Origin: Isoetes taiwanensis
Taxonomy: Eukaryota > Streptophyta > Lycopodiopsida > Isoetales > Isoetaceae
DNA length: 64,000 nucleotides
Direction of reading: 5' to 3'
NCBI GenBank assembly: GCA_021234155.1
Contig: JAJEKV010000767.1
Span: 29,806-93,805, forward strand
The notes under the pieces are model-generated. The model ran no database searches, had not been told where the DNA came from, and was given only the letters and a program-made list of their open reading frames with translations. A program made the position numbers and the translations under genes. The first letter of the stretch is position 1. Each line of letters starts with the position of its first letter. Positions 31,798 to 41,986 of this stretch are shown one piece after another.

Positions 31798-34193
31798 TCG
31801 GCCTGCACTAGCCTAAACTAGCACAAACATCAGCTTCAGTCAATCCTTCCGCTGTCTTATCTGGCCATACATGTACTCAAGAGTCCAAGATGGTACCCCT
31901 ATTCCAAGGTACATATCTTTGCTACCATCAATACTACTGTCCATTTAGAATATACAACCTAAGTTCTTATTGTATATTTAGCCAAGTTACCACGGGCCAA
32001 GTATGCCAAAGGATAATTGCAAAAATCATATCAAATCCTGCAATTTATAAAATGTTCCATTTCATATAAACTATAGTCTACCGAAATGGCCCTAGATATA
32101 TCTAGAGTTGACTATGAAATATTATAGTACGATCAGGTTAATGCATGGATCCAGTGGTCTCAGCTATAGTTCATACATATTTCACTAACTTAGGCAATGG
32201 TTCATACATATTTCACTATTTTAGGCAATGTACGTATCATGTGAACCAAGACACATTTTGAGAAATCCATTTTAAGTATCTTGAGATCTTGACATAAATA
32301 TTCCTGGAATTAACAAGTGGAATTATGGTGCAGATAATATTTCCTATATCCTATAAGACAATAGGTATAGTGATCCATATTTAAAAGAAGCCATATGTGA
32401 AGTCATTAACAAGCTTCCTTTTTTTTTAAAAAAACCCTCATGAACACCTTTCTTAGTTATCATATAATAACTATATTGCAATCTAAAATGTTCACAGAGG
32501 ATCGGATAATTGAGACAGCAGAATTAGACTAATAATGTAACATGTGTGTCTAAGTGGCCATGTCTTATCAGAAGCAACTGGAGGATACAATTTCTGAGAT
32601 ATCTAACCTGCATTGTAGTACAATATAAAGCCATAATGGGAAGGTGTTATTTACCCTGTTTTACAAGTTCACGTAAGCAGCAAGAATGGAGATATCTCAT
32701 TATTCTTACTGTCATATAGCAGATGATGAAACTATTGTATTCCGACTTAAATATTCAGAGAACATAATATCAGACTTACTACATCATTGCCTCCACCATA
32801 GAGACCGTTTTACAAAGAGATTATATAAATACTTTACTGGATAACTATAGAGTTTTCAAAAATCTGAGAGAGATTGAAAAGCCAACGTATTGCATCCTTG
32901 GCTGGAGCACATTTTCAGAAAATTCCTGTATTATGCCAAGGACTTCCCATTTACCTCATGGAAAATTACATCCAGTCAAAGACAAGGTAAAGGCCCAAAA
33001 TTATAAGTGAAAACATGTACCTTAGTTAAGGAATAACTGAAATATGATCCAATATCCTGTGCATATGTTTTCAGCGGTCTAACTGGAGCATTTTTTTAAA
33101 AAAAGAAACCCAAAACCTTTTCTTTCATTAAGCTGCATCTGCCTTTATCCATAGAACTCGCCATTGTTGCATTCATCATCTTGAGATCCCCTAAGATAAG
33201 CTGGACAAAAGTAAAACATTAAGAGGAGAAGCCCGTACCTGCAGCCAAACAATACAAAATTAGCCATAGACTGGGTAAGATTGCAAGGGCCAAAAGGTAC
33301 CTTAGGCTTCTCGGTTTATAGCCGATCACCTAATGTAGTCCTTTTGCCCAATATTAAATTAGAGTACAGAACAGAATGCTAAATTTAAGAATCAAGTAAG
33401 AGACCTTATGTATTAAAAAAGAGGCTGCTATTATAGAAGCGTCCTAAGAAAACAACTAATATCTGTATGATATGGGCAGTACATATCTTACAAGCTCAAA
33501 AATGCATAAAGCTTCTGGTTTTCAGCAATGGTAGGTCGGATGAAGTCATAAAACCATTATTGCAACAACAAATACCTGGTTTTCTTCTGTATCCATGCTC
33601 TGCTCCGTTATGTACTGGTTTGCAGGAACAGGATGAGAGGTATCGCCATAGCTCTGTCTACGGGAACCCTGTGGGTTTCTGTTTTGAGGATAACCGCCAT
33701 AGTTAGGCTTGCCCCTTTTACGATAGTTGTCCATAGTAGGATCAAGGTCTAAGCTTTGCATGCAAAAATCGAATTCTCTATTGAGGGCGTAATCGTTCAA
33801 GCTCGTTTGGCCGCGATCGTAAATAGGGTCGGTCTTCATCAAGGATAAGTTCCCATGTATCCATTAAGCCCGGAAAACCTAGTCAGAGTTTTGGTGAGGC
33901 TTTAAGTAAGGCCTGTCATACCTTATGGGGTGAGCTAGCCTGATTCACGGATTTCGTGAGAGGATCTTGCTGCCACCACCGCTCTTAAAGGAGCTCCACA
34001 CAGATACGAAGCATGTGAACACATACAAGGGTTATACCCTTTATTCTTAAAGTTTGAAAAAAAGCTAAGTTAACTTAATAAGCTAAATGTAAGGAAGTTC
34101 ACCATTAGACCTATATGTTTCCCTTGCACAAAGGAAGGGGCACAAGGTTAGTTTAATTTATAGGTAGATAAGAACCAGCTACTGCATGCTTTA

Positions 34194-34194
<1 letters not shown>
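31798..34194 (-). repeat. Penelope-like element, terminal direct repeat (sense 5' copy)
   Basis: 2397 bp matching 16243-18634. It lies directly upstream of ORF1 in sense and presumably holds the promoter. Followed on + by a 26-base A-run and then the gypsy-1 leader. Confidence 0.92.

Positions 34195-34220
<26 letters not shown>
34195..34220. repeat. A-run at right boundary of Penelope-like element
   Basis: 26 consecutive A at the junction with gypsy-1 leader. Compare 16225-16242 at the other edge and 8 A at the matching internal edge (18635-18642). Confidence 0.6.
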
Positions 34221-34224
<4 letters not shown>

Positions 34225-34637
34225 ACAAAGCGCCAGATAAAATACGCTACGATCGTCAGGGGTGTCCCGGCGTTATCACGGTCTTATCTCGGCGAAGAAA
34301 CACCTCCAGAAAGACAAGCAAGGCCCTTTTGATTTTTTGGCCTGCTGTTGTCTGTTCGCCCTGGGAAGACGTGCCTCCTAGGGTATCTGGGAGGTTCCCG
34401 ATCCATTGGAGCCATTTTCGCCTTCATCCGAGCTGCCTACAAAACGTTATAGCCCTTCCAAACTTGGGTCCTCCAGTCGCCCTAACTTCTTAAGAACTTA
34501 CAAGCTATTGCATTAACCTAGCACAAAACCAAATATCAAAGAGCTAAACAATCATACTAGCTTACGCTCCCACCTAACTACCGAACTAATGAGTTAGGGT
34601 TGGGTCAGTGCTATGATTTCGAGTAACCGAAATCACA
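34221..34637 (-). other. Gypsy-1 5' leader segment
   Basis: About 417 bp between the PBS and the insertion point of the Penelope-like element. Non-coding leader of gypsy-1; its continuation lies at and below 16224. Confidence 0.7.
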
Positions 34638-34649
34638 GCTCTGATACCA
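34638..34649 (-). other. Gypsy-1 primer binding site (initiator tRNA-Met)
   Basis: On the minus strand TGGTATCAGAGC starts one base after the 5' LTR. This is the standard initiator tRNA-Met primer site of plant LTR retrotransposons. Confidence 0.95.
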
Positions 34650-34650
34650 C

Positions 34651-35827
34651 TGTGATGCTCCCTGAACATATACGACACTCGGACGTATACATACGGGGAC
34701 TTTCCCCTCCCATGGCAACCAACTCACCATGAGCAGGGCCCTCCGTCTAACTCGGGCCATCTATAAGAAGATGCTCAAGTGAAGGACACAGAGGGGTCAT
34801 TCGGCCCACGCCTTCAATGGGGCTCCTACGTCGCGGAAGCGTGAATACAAGGTTAGCACACATCATAATCATATCATAATTTACCACCACGAGGGGTGGC
34901 ACATCCATCCAAGTGACAACAACAAAGAATATGCATTTAATACTAGGGAAAACACCCAAACCCATGGTTCTACCCCGGCTCAGACTCCGGGGAGGTTCGA
35001 CTGATGGCTAGGTCTCAAGAGATCAGCAGACCGAATCTTGACATGGCGTTGGCTGGCATAGAACATCGGCTAGGGTTTTCCACTCCATCCGCCCCTCCTG
35101 TGCACACTTTGCAGATGAGTCCAATCATGCTATGACGTCACTATAGCCTTCCGGACACGCAGACTCAAGGTATCACCCTTCGAGCCTACTCCAGGGTTCA
35201 TGAAGCCCCGTCCGATGAGGCACTATGCAAAGAACTATCAATCCATCCTTTAAGAGCAAGACCAGAATCAGAAATAAAGAGAACTCACCTTTACAATCAA
35301 GGGTTAGTTCCTACAAGTAAAGCACAGAGAGAACAGACGAAACAAACACAACAAGTGCCCAACAGGGGCGCTACCCTAGAATTCTCAAGCTACACTAACC
35401 ACCCACCTGAGTTCCTGCTGGATCCGTTGTCATTTGGTGCTTCCATCTTTCCTGGACTTGGCGCTCAGCTCTGGACACACAGGTAAAGGTGCTTGGCAAA
35501 GGTGGGCCAGCTCCTCGCTCCCTCTTGGACGACATTAGGGGTCAATTAGGGATAGGGTCTAAGTTGATGGCTCAATTTTGAATTCCCCATGCGGCCAATC
35601 GATTTAGGCCAGGTGGCGCCTTCCTAAAGCATTTAGACATTAATTAACCCATTTACATATTAATTCCTTAATTATAGGTTATTATCCTTAATAATTAAAT
35701 TAGCATAGCTAATTTAATCCCTTTTAGGACAACCCGCTAGGTTACAATACCCCATGGTGGCGTACCTTTAATGGATGATGTGTCAGTATATTTATACGCA
35801 CATCGTATAAATACTTGGAACGTCACA
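34651..35827 (-). repeat. Gypsy-1 5' LTR (1177 bp, internal deletion)
   Basis: Same ends as 5382-6988 but with about 430 bp missing at about 35225 (between GATGAGGCA and CTATGCAAAG). CAAGT follows at 35828. Confidence 0.9.
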
Positions 35828-35832
35828 CAAGT
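35828..35832. repeat. Target site duplication CAAGT (right) of gypsy-1
   Basis: Exact match to 5377-5381. Confidence 0.9.
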
Positions 35833-35990
35833 AGTGTCTAATAATAATAGAAACCGGATGCTTGATCTGATTATAAGCCGTCTTGTAAAAGTATTTAGTA
35901 GTAAGAGCTATACCCTGTTTTTCAATATTGATTACACCCAATCCACCATTTTTTCTTCTTTTTGCAGCATTCCTCCATAGCAACTGGAGT
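35828..35990 (-). pseudogene. LINE-type RT C-terminal relic, 5' half
   Basis: Minus-strand frame with LLWRNAAKRRKNGGLGVINI and IALTTKYFYK resembles the W…GGLG(V/I)…N…AL..K motif near the C-terminus of plant LINE RT proteins. It runs into gypsy-1 and continues at 5381. Further upstream the frame has stops, so the LINE was probably decayed. Confidence 0.6.
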
Positions 35991-36184
35991 CCAGCATCTC
36001 ATAAACTGCCGTTTAGGGAAAATTCCTCGAATATTCTCCATTTATTTATTTCGGTAATTTTGGTTTATTCTGTTCCGGTGGCGCTTACATGTACCGCCAT
36101 AGCTCGAGGCTCTATTTTCCCATTTCATTTGAGTGGTAAAGGTGGGGTGCGATCCCAAGCAGTAAGGCAACAGTTGCATCCGGC
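35991..36184. other. Decayed sequence upstream of LINE relic
   Basis: No clear gene. Probably degraded continuation of the LINE on the minus strand. Confidence 0.3.
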
Positions 36185-36275
36185 AAATCATTCGGCCAGA
36201 TCGTTCAGCAAGATCGTTCGGCAAGATCATTCGGCCAGATCATTTGGGCAGATCATTCCGCCAGATCATTCAAGA
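36185..36275. repeat. 13-bp tandem repeat, 7 units
   Basis: Seven copies of a 13-bp unit close to AGATCATTCGGCC. Directly after it, looser repeats of GAGCATTCCCTGTTCAA continue to about 36370. Confidence 0.8.
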
Positions 36276-36375
36276 GCAACTCCCATGTTCAAGATCATTT
36301 GGCATTTCCTGTTCAAAAGCATTCCCTATTCAAGAGCATTTAGGGCAACTCCCTGTTCAAGAGCATTCGACAGCA

Positions 36376-37790
36376 GATCCCCTGCAGGGGCCGGCAGATC
36401 CCCTGTTCTTGAGACAAGATAACTGCTTCAATCGTCTTAATCCTTCTGTCAAGTAGTCGGATCTGCCCAGTAGCCATTCATACCCTTCTTTCATGCACCA
36501 GGTCTGGAAACTTTTCCCATCGTTTGTCTTTTACTAGCCGTTGTTTTCCCACATGTCTCCATCGCTGGCTACTTGGATGATTTCCCTGCACATCTTCTCA
36601 GATTAGGCAAATCCATTTTCAATAAACCCCATTTCCTTCTTTGTTCTCAAGGAACAGGGAATGCCAAATGATCTTGAACAGGGAATGCAGCAGAAACAAG
36701 AAACATGAAAAATGCCAGAAAACAAGACCGGAATTTCCCCTAACTGCCGGTTTACATTTGTAGTCGGCGGATTTTGGGGTTTAAACGGTAAACCCACAGA
36801 AGCGGCGGCGGGCGGCGCCTTTTTTGCACCTAATGCCGCCATCTGCGGTAACCGGGCCGGGTTTACCTACGAAACCCTCAATCCGGCCGGTTACCTAGCA
36901 CCTCTTCTGCCCACAAGAAATAAATCTACCAATGATACTTTGAAGCTTGGTGGATACCTTCTTGGGGGCCATAATCACAGAAGACTGATAAACATGAAGG
37001 AAGAGATAAAAGAGTTTGCAGTAATGGCTCGGCCATGCTTAGAGATGTATTTAGTATTAAGGCTGATCATTGGGATGATTATTAGTTGAGGGAACAACCC
37101 ATAGATAATATCCCATACGATAAGTCATGTAATCTAATTAAAGGCAAGGAGCTATTTTCATATAAAAGGCAACTGCCTGCTGAAAAAAGGCTAAAGTCGT
37201 GGAGACATCTATAAATAGAACCTAAATTTCAGTTAGAGATATCTCCGCAACCAGAGCTCCGACTGAAGCGACTTTTACTTCTTAGAATCGGCTCGGAGCC
37301 TAGTTTCCAAATTGGGTGGCACATCTCATAATTCATCCGTATGAGGGAGTAATGGCCGAAAACGTGACAAGGGGTCACAGATTACTGCTACAACGACATT
37401 ACAGATTTGCAGTTGCTTTCTGATCTGTGGCTACTTGGAGTAGCGAGACTAGCCTGGAGGCCCAATAAGCCAGATGCCAAAGCTTTGTATTTGCCATAGC
37501 ACTTGTGTTTTGCTATAACCCAGTGGATCCGGTTGTGTGGTTAATGGTGCTGCCATATCAATTGTGCATGAATAAAGTTTCCCTATTATGTTATTGTGGG
37601 TTCTATGATTCTGTGTTGTTACAACAACCCAGATATACATGAATCATATCACAAGCCCTACAATGGATTTCAAAGGCTATCACATGGCAGTATACAAGTA
37701 ATAATAGAAAATTTTGGTGGAAGGCCTACACTCAGATGAGAATGCCAACGAATAAATAGACTAAATGAGAAGATTTGAAAGAGTTTAAAA
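36376..37790. other. No gene recognised; possible LTR-like fragment
   Basis: ORFs on both strands are not convincing. Around 37205-37225 there is a TATAAATAG box in sequence that looks like an LTR or promoter fragment, but no partner or ends are found. Confidence 0.3.
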
Positions 37791-37794
37791 GGCG

Positions 37795-38271
37795 CACTAT
37801 ATTGCTATAATCGTAGTAGGCACGCGCAGACGTTACGCTTTTCCATACTTAACGCATCGCACCCAACGCACGGGCACGCACTTATTCATTTTGTGCATCA
37901 AATAAGAACAAAATTTTTTTTTTTTGGTTTGTTGTTTACGTACGCGTACGGTACGTACTTTATAAGTACGGTACAGGTACGGTACATACTTTATAGGTAC
38001 GGTACAAGTACTTTTCAAAAAAATGAAAAAAAAATATTTTTTTTCGGTTAACGTACGTACCGTACGTATTTTATGGTACCGTACGTACCGTATGCGTACT
38101 TTAAACAACAACTTTTGACGTACGTTTGTACGTTAAACCGCCATCGACGCTAAATGCATCAGACGCTGTATTAATGCATCGCATAAATCATTTTGACGGG
38201 AAGCAGACTATTAATCGCTATAATGCAAAAATAAATTATACATTGTACAAAGACCTTAATGCGATATAGTG
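37795..38271. mobile_element. Small CACTA-like MITE with GTAC palindromes
   Basis: 477 bp bounded by CACTATATTGC at the left and the complement of CACTATATCGC at the right. Subterminal ACGC/GACGC motifs resemble those in the large CACTA element at 52669-58784. The centre (37935-38105) is a run of inverted copies of ACGTACGGTACGTAC-type palindromes around poly-A/T. The flanking 3 bp (GCG, AAG) do not match, so ends or TSD may be eroded. Confidence 0.5.
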
Positions 38272-38470
38272 AAGAGCTCTAAGGACTCAAAATTATAGGA
38301 TTTTGGCATGTCAAAGAAATCAATATTGATTGCTTACATTGGAGGATGGTATGAACCTTGAGAAGCACAAAAAAGAAAAGGATGGAATGATGAGAATGCA
38401 AATTGAATGAGGGCACTGTAAAAAAACAATATCCATCATCAAGGCCATGCGATTTTATAGCTTAATTCCA
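38272..38470. other. Flank of gypsy relic
   Basis: No gene seen. It precedes the degraded RT and may be its unreadable 5' part. Confidence 0.3.
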
Positions 38471-39235
38471 TGGGACAAAAGTCTTTTCTAAGGTTAGCAT
38501 AAGATCTGAGTACGCTAAAACTAGAATCAATTATCATATCAGAATAAAAGATGTACATAAAACAACTTTTATGACTAGATATGGGCATTTTAAGTTTACA
38601 ATAATGCCAATTGCCTAACAAATGTGCGAACAACATTTGCAATAATAGATTCAAGAACATTTTGGACAAGTTTTTAATAGTCTTTCTTGATGACAGCTTG
38701 GTATACTTCCAAACTATGGAAGAACATATCGAGCACCTTAGAATAATCTTTGAAATACTAAGGAGAGAGGTGTCATATGGAAAAAAGATTAAGTGCTACT
38801 TTTAGAGCACCCGAAATTGAGCACATAATCTAGAAAAATGGATTAATTATAGACCCAACATTTGAGGTGACAGAAGCCCAAGGAATGTACAAAAAATCTG
38901 AAGTTTTTTAGGTCTTGTTGGCTATTACCGAAAGTTTGTGAAAAACTTATCCAAATTGGGAGCACCACTCATGATACTTGCAAAGAAACCTCATTAAAGG
39001 AATGGAACAAGTATTGGAAATAAAAATGCAAGGAATCATTCATGCAACTCAAGGAAGCACTTACAATGGACAATGGACAAAAATACTTAATCAAAATAGA
39101 TGGTAGCTTAGACGGAACTGTTGCAGTGTTAATGAAAGATGAAAGAGTAGAGCATACAAGATACCCAACTTATGAATTAGGAGTTAACAAGAATAATAAG
39201 GGAACTAGAAGTATGGAGACACTCTCTTAGGGGCA
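38471..39235 (+). pseudogene. Decayed gypsy reverse transcriptase
   Basis: Plus-strand fragments in several frames match gypsy RT: MTRYGHFKFTIMPI, then FLIVFLDDSLVYFQTMEEHI (catalytic FLDD near 38670-38720), then [11 protein letters not shown] and the start of RNase H. Many stops; an old, unrelated copy. Confidence 0.75.
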
Positions 39236-40310
39236 TCTTTAAAGTTGGAAAGTGAATGCAAAAGATTGGAGCACTTTGAGAAGCAACTAAATCTTAGCAT
39301 AAAGCAAAGGAGAGGTTGTTAGAGCAATATCCAAACAGAACTATTTATCTAGCAAAGTTTAATGTGGAGGCAAGTTGGAAAGTGATTGCAAAAGTTTGGA
39401 GCAACCCTAAACCCATACTCTACAATATTCACCAACACATTAGAGCCTAAAATGAGTGGAGGAGTACCAGACCTTAATGGAAGATACTTTCCTTAAAGTA
39501 CCCTATAAAGTTTGAAGAAACCAGCAAGAATAAATGAATGGATAACAAACTTTATACTGCCTTCAATTAAAAAAAGAAAAAAAAAAGGAATAACAAATTT
39601 TGTCAAGTATAATTTGATGTTCTACAATGACATGATGTGCATATAAAAAATGAAGCCTAGTGGACAAATTATGATGTTGTGATAGGATTTGCAGAGCAAT
39701 ATAGATGCTTAGCGATGGTTCTATTAGGACTGCATGTGATCTAGCAATTTCATTTAGGCCAAAATTTTCATCAACCTATTCAAACAACTGTATGGTGGTG
39801 TTTTATGGTGCATGTTGTCAAAGACAAGTTGCAGAACTGCCTTTTTTTTTTCTAATCTTTAAAATCTCCATTGTCACAATTTAATTGTCTCATAAGGTTT
39901 GTCATAGTGTGAGCCCCGATGGTTGGATCATTCGACACATATTTAGTATCCCCCACCCCCACCCCACCCCTCCCTCCCCTTGCACATGCTGCTTTTGCAT
40001 TATGTGATCCAAAACCTAACCCTAGCCCTAGCCCTATGGATAAGTTACAATGGATTTATTTTATTTTTTTTCTTTTAAGGAACAGAACGACTATTTTTAG
40101 TTCATGTCTTTTTGTATCTTGTATCTACATTGGCATGGATTCATTTGCAAAGTATTGAAACAATATGCATCTACTCCATATGCCAATGAGGAAATTCACC
40201 CAAATATCATTTATCCTTTCTATCATAAAGGGATTAACATCAATCAGCTCATATGCTATGATGATGTGGCTTTAGAGTTTGCTGGTGTCCATACATTTGA
40301 ATTTTAAAGC
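39236..40310. other. No gene recognised
   Basis: AT-rich sequence with poly-T and pyrimidine tracts. A short telomere-like run (CCTAACCCTAGCCCTAGCCC) lies at about 40013-40033. No coding signal stands out. Confidence 0.35.
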
Positions 40311-40459
40311 CAGGATTGGAGGAACGACGATCCATCTACATGGATTTGAAGAATGCGACACAATAGGCTCTGCCTGATTGTCTTCTTGTAATCAAGAAGG
40401 TAAATTATCCTTTGTTGATTTTGCTTTGCTTTTGCATCTTAGTTGGCCAAGTGGAAGAT

Positions 40460-40890
40460 GCTTCCAAGAATACTTTAGAAACTTCGAAATATGGAAGCCA
40501 AAAGGGGTCAGTTATGTGTGATGAGGATGAGAATCAGATAGAAATGGAGATAGATCTATAAGAAGAGGAAGAACACAAGAAGATAAATATGGAAGGGTTG
40601 ATCTTGTATATTCCACAACATGGAGTTGATGCAGAGGGAGATGATTCTGAAGAGGATGATAAGAATGAAATGAAGTTGTCCAATGTAACTCCAACTATGG
40701 TGGACGAAAAATAATATTTGCTGCCTTAATATACTTAAAAACAGGTCTTTGTTATGCATGTGTGCTAAGGAAGACGAGGTTATTAGCACTCTTACTGAAT
40801 GGGTCTTGGAGTCATGTACATCTAAAGTGCCATTTACTAGGATCAACATGGTAAACCCAAAGCAATGGCATGATGGACCATAAAATCTCT
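40460..40890 (+). pseudogene. Degraded acidic coding-like stretch
   Basis: Plus-strand frames read EDENQIEMEIDL, then after a stop EGDDSEEDDKNEMKLSNV. In a later frame KEDEVISTLTEWVLESCTSK and FTRINMVNPKQWHDG follow. Codon use and continuity suggest old coding sequence, but I recognise no family. Confidence 0.25.
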
Positions 40891-41602
40891 GGTAATAAAG
40901 GCAGACTTTGTCAAACATTGGGACAAGGAAGTGTTTGAGATCACCAGTAATACAGGTAATGCCATTAAGCTTAAGCAGAGTTATGAGTGGTCAGGATCGT
41001 CTTATACAGAGGATGAGTTTAATCTGTCAATGGAAGAATAATTTCAACATCTTCATGCAATGGCCCCGTACAAATTTAGAGGTTTGAAAGGACCTTTCGT
41101 TGTGGGAGCATAAGTTTCATAAATTTCGCAAAATTTGAACAAGATAATATTAACATTCTTATTTGTGGGAAGTAGATGATTTCTATTGCTGGCAGCACAA
41201 GGTAGACAAGAAAGATTGGAAGACTCCACTCTGTTATGATACATGTCAAGATTCATTAATATTGAGGTAATCATCTTCAGCTATACTTTCAATCCAAGGG
41301 GAGCAGAGTTTGTGTATTACATTCGTGCATTATGCAGGTTTGAGAGTCATTTCCAATTGGCATCTAACACTGAAAGAGTGTTAAGAATTAGGCGAGAGGT
41401 GATTGCTGGAATAGTTTGACGACCAAACCGGTCTAAGAGCGAGTAACATGTTTAATAATCTAGCTGCTGGCTTGATTCACCTGAGGTTAGAAGCTGAGAT
41501 TGAGAAGATTGGAGTAAGTCCATTGGTATTCAAGTTGTTTTTGTTGCCGCAGGGTGAGGCCATGATCGATATATAGTGAGGGAATGAAGATGATCTTGCC
41601 TA
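40891..41602. other. No gene recognised
   Basis: Short ORFs only. Some protein-like text on + (NNLAAGLIHLRLEAEIEKIG near 41453-41510) but without family resemblance. Confidence 0.3.
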
Positions 41603-41986
41603 TTATGAACGGAGCATGTCCTTCAGCTTCACACCCTGGCGCAGTATGGCGTCTTTTATTAGTGCATCTACAACTGTGAATTTGACGATGCGTGGGCAGT
41701 TTGGGTGCTGAACACCGCGATGAGTGGCCCTGACAATGTGTATGAGAGCATGGAACCTCATGTGTGACAGGACCAATGTGTGGAGTCGATCAACGAGGTT
41801 CTCCCCTACTGCTTTAGAGAGGCCACGAACCACCACCATTCTGTCGACTGTGACTCTGCTCCTGTTGCTCCATGAATCGTGAGGCAATGTTCTCCACCCC
41901 ATTAGATGTTGTTGGCGGAGAGATTTGGCGGCTGGGCTGTGTGTCCATTTTATGTATTTTGGGAACATGATTATCTTTAATGCCAT
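41603..41986 (-). CDS. Hypothetical 127-codon ORF
   Basis: Minus-strand ORF without stops, basic, with RVTVDRMVVVRGL and MRFHALIHIVRATH. No domain recognised and no conserved partner nearby. It could be a chance ORF or a remnant; low confidence. Confidence 0.2.
   Translation of the reverse strand: MALKIIMFPKYIKWTHSPAAKSLRQQHLMGWRTLPHDSWSNRSRVTVDRMVVVRGLSKAVGENLVDRLHTLVLSHMRFHALIHIVRATHRGVQHPNCPRIVKFTVVDALIKDAILRQGVKLKDMLRS

Larger units (their letters stand above)
16243..34194 (-). mobile_element. Penelope-like retroelement with 2.4-kb direct terminal repeats
   Basis: The minus-strand element has the order: repeat (34194-31798), ORF1 (31789-30086), RT ORF2 (29835-29771 plus 20867-18807, split by gypsy-2), repeat (18634-16243). 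Without gypsy-2 it is about 9.05 kb. Both outer edges are A-runs on the + strand and lie inside the gypsy-1 leader. The RT falls in the Penelope/telomerase side of the RT tree by its motifs, and no GIY-YIG nuclease is seen. Penelope-like elements are known to carry LTR-like direct repeats, but 2.4 kb and a separate long ORF1 are unusual. Nearly identical repeats suggest a fairly recent insertion. Confidence 0.75.
5382..35827 (-). mobile_element. Gypsy-1: chromodomain Ty3/gypsy retrotransposon, interrupted
   Basis: A minus-strand LTR retrotransposon with LTRs 5382-6988 (3') and 34651-35827 (5'), PBS, PPT and a 5-bp TSD. Gag, protease, RT, RNase H, integrase and a chromodomain can all be read. 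Removing the 16243-34220 insertion leaves about 12.5 kb. In sense order: 5' LTR, PBS, leader, histone H3-like ORF, two further accessory ORFs, gag-pro, pol, PPT, 3' LTR. By eye the shared part of the LTRs differs at roughly a dozen places in 580 bp, so insertion is old but not ancient. It carries in-frame stops and a pol frameshift, so this copy is not autonomous as read. Confidence 0.9.

Noticed and set aside
31798-34194. 2.4-kb repeats as LTRs of a gypsy or copia element
   Set aside because: They lack TG/CA ends, a PBS, a PPT and a 5-bp TSD, and the enclosed RT is Penelope-like.
40008-40035. Telomere-like CCCTAGCCCTA repeats as a chromosome end or telomeric insertion
   Set aside because: Only about three imperfect units; chance or a very short interstitial repeat.
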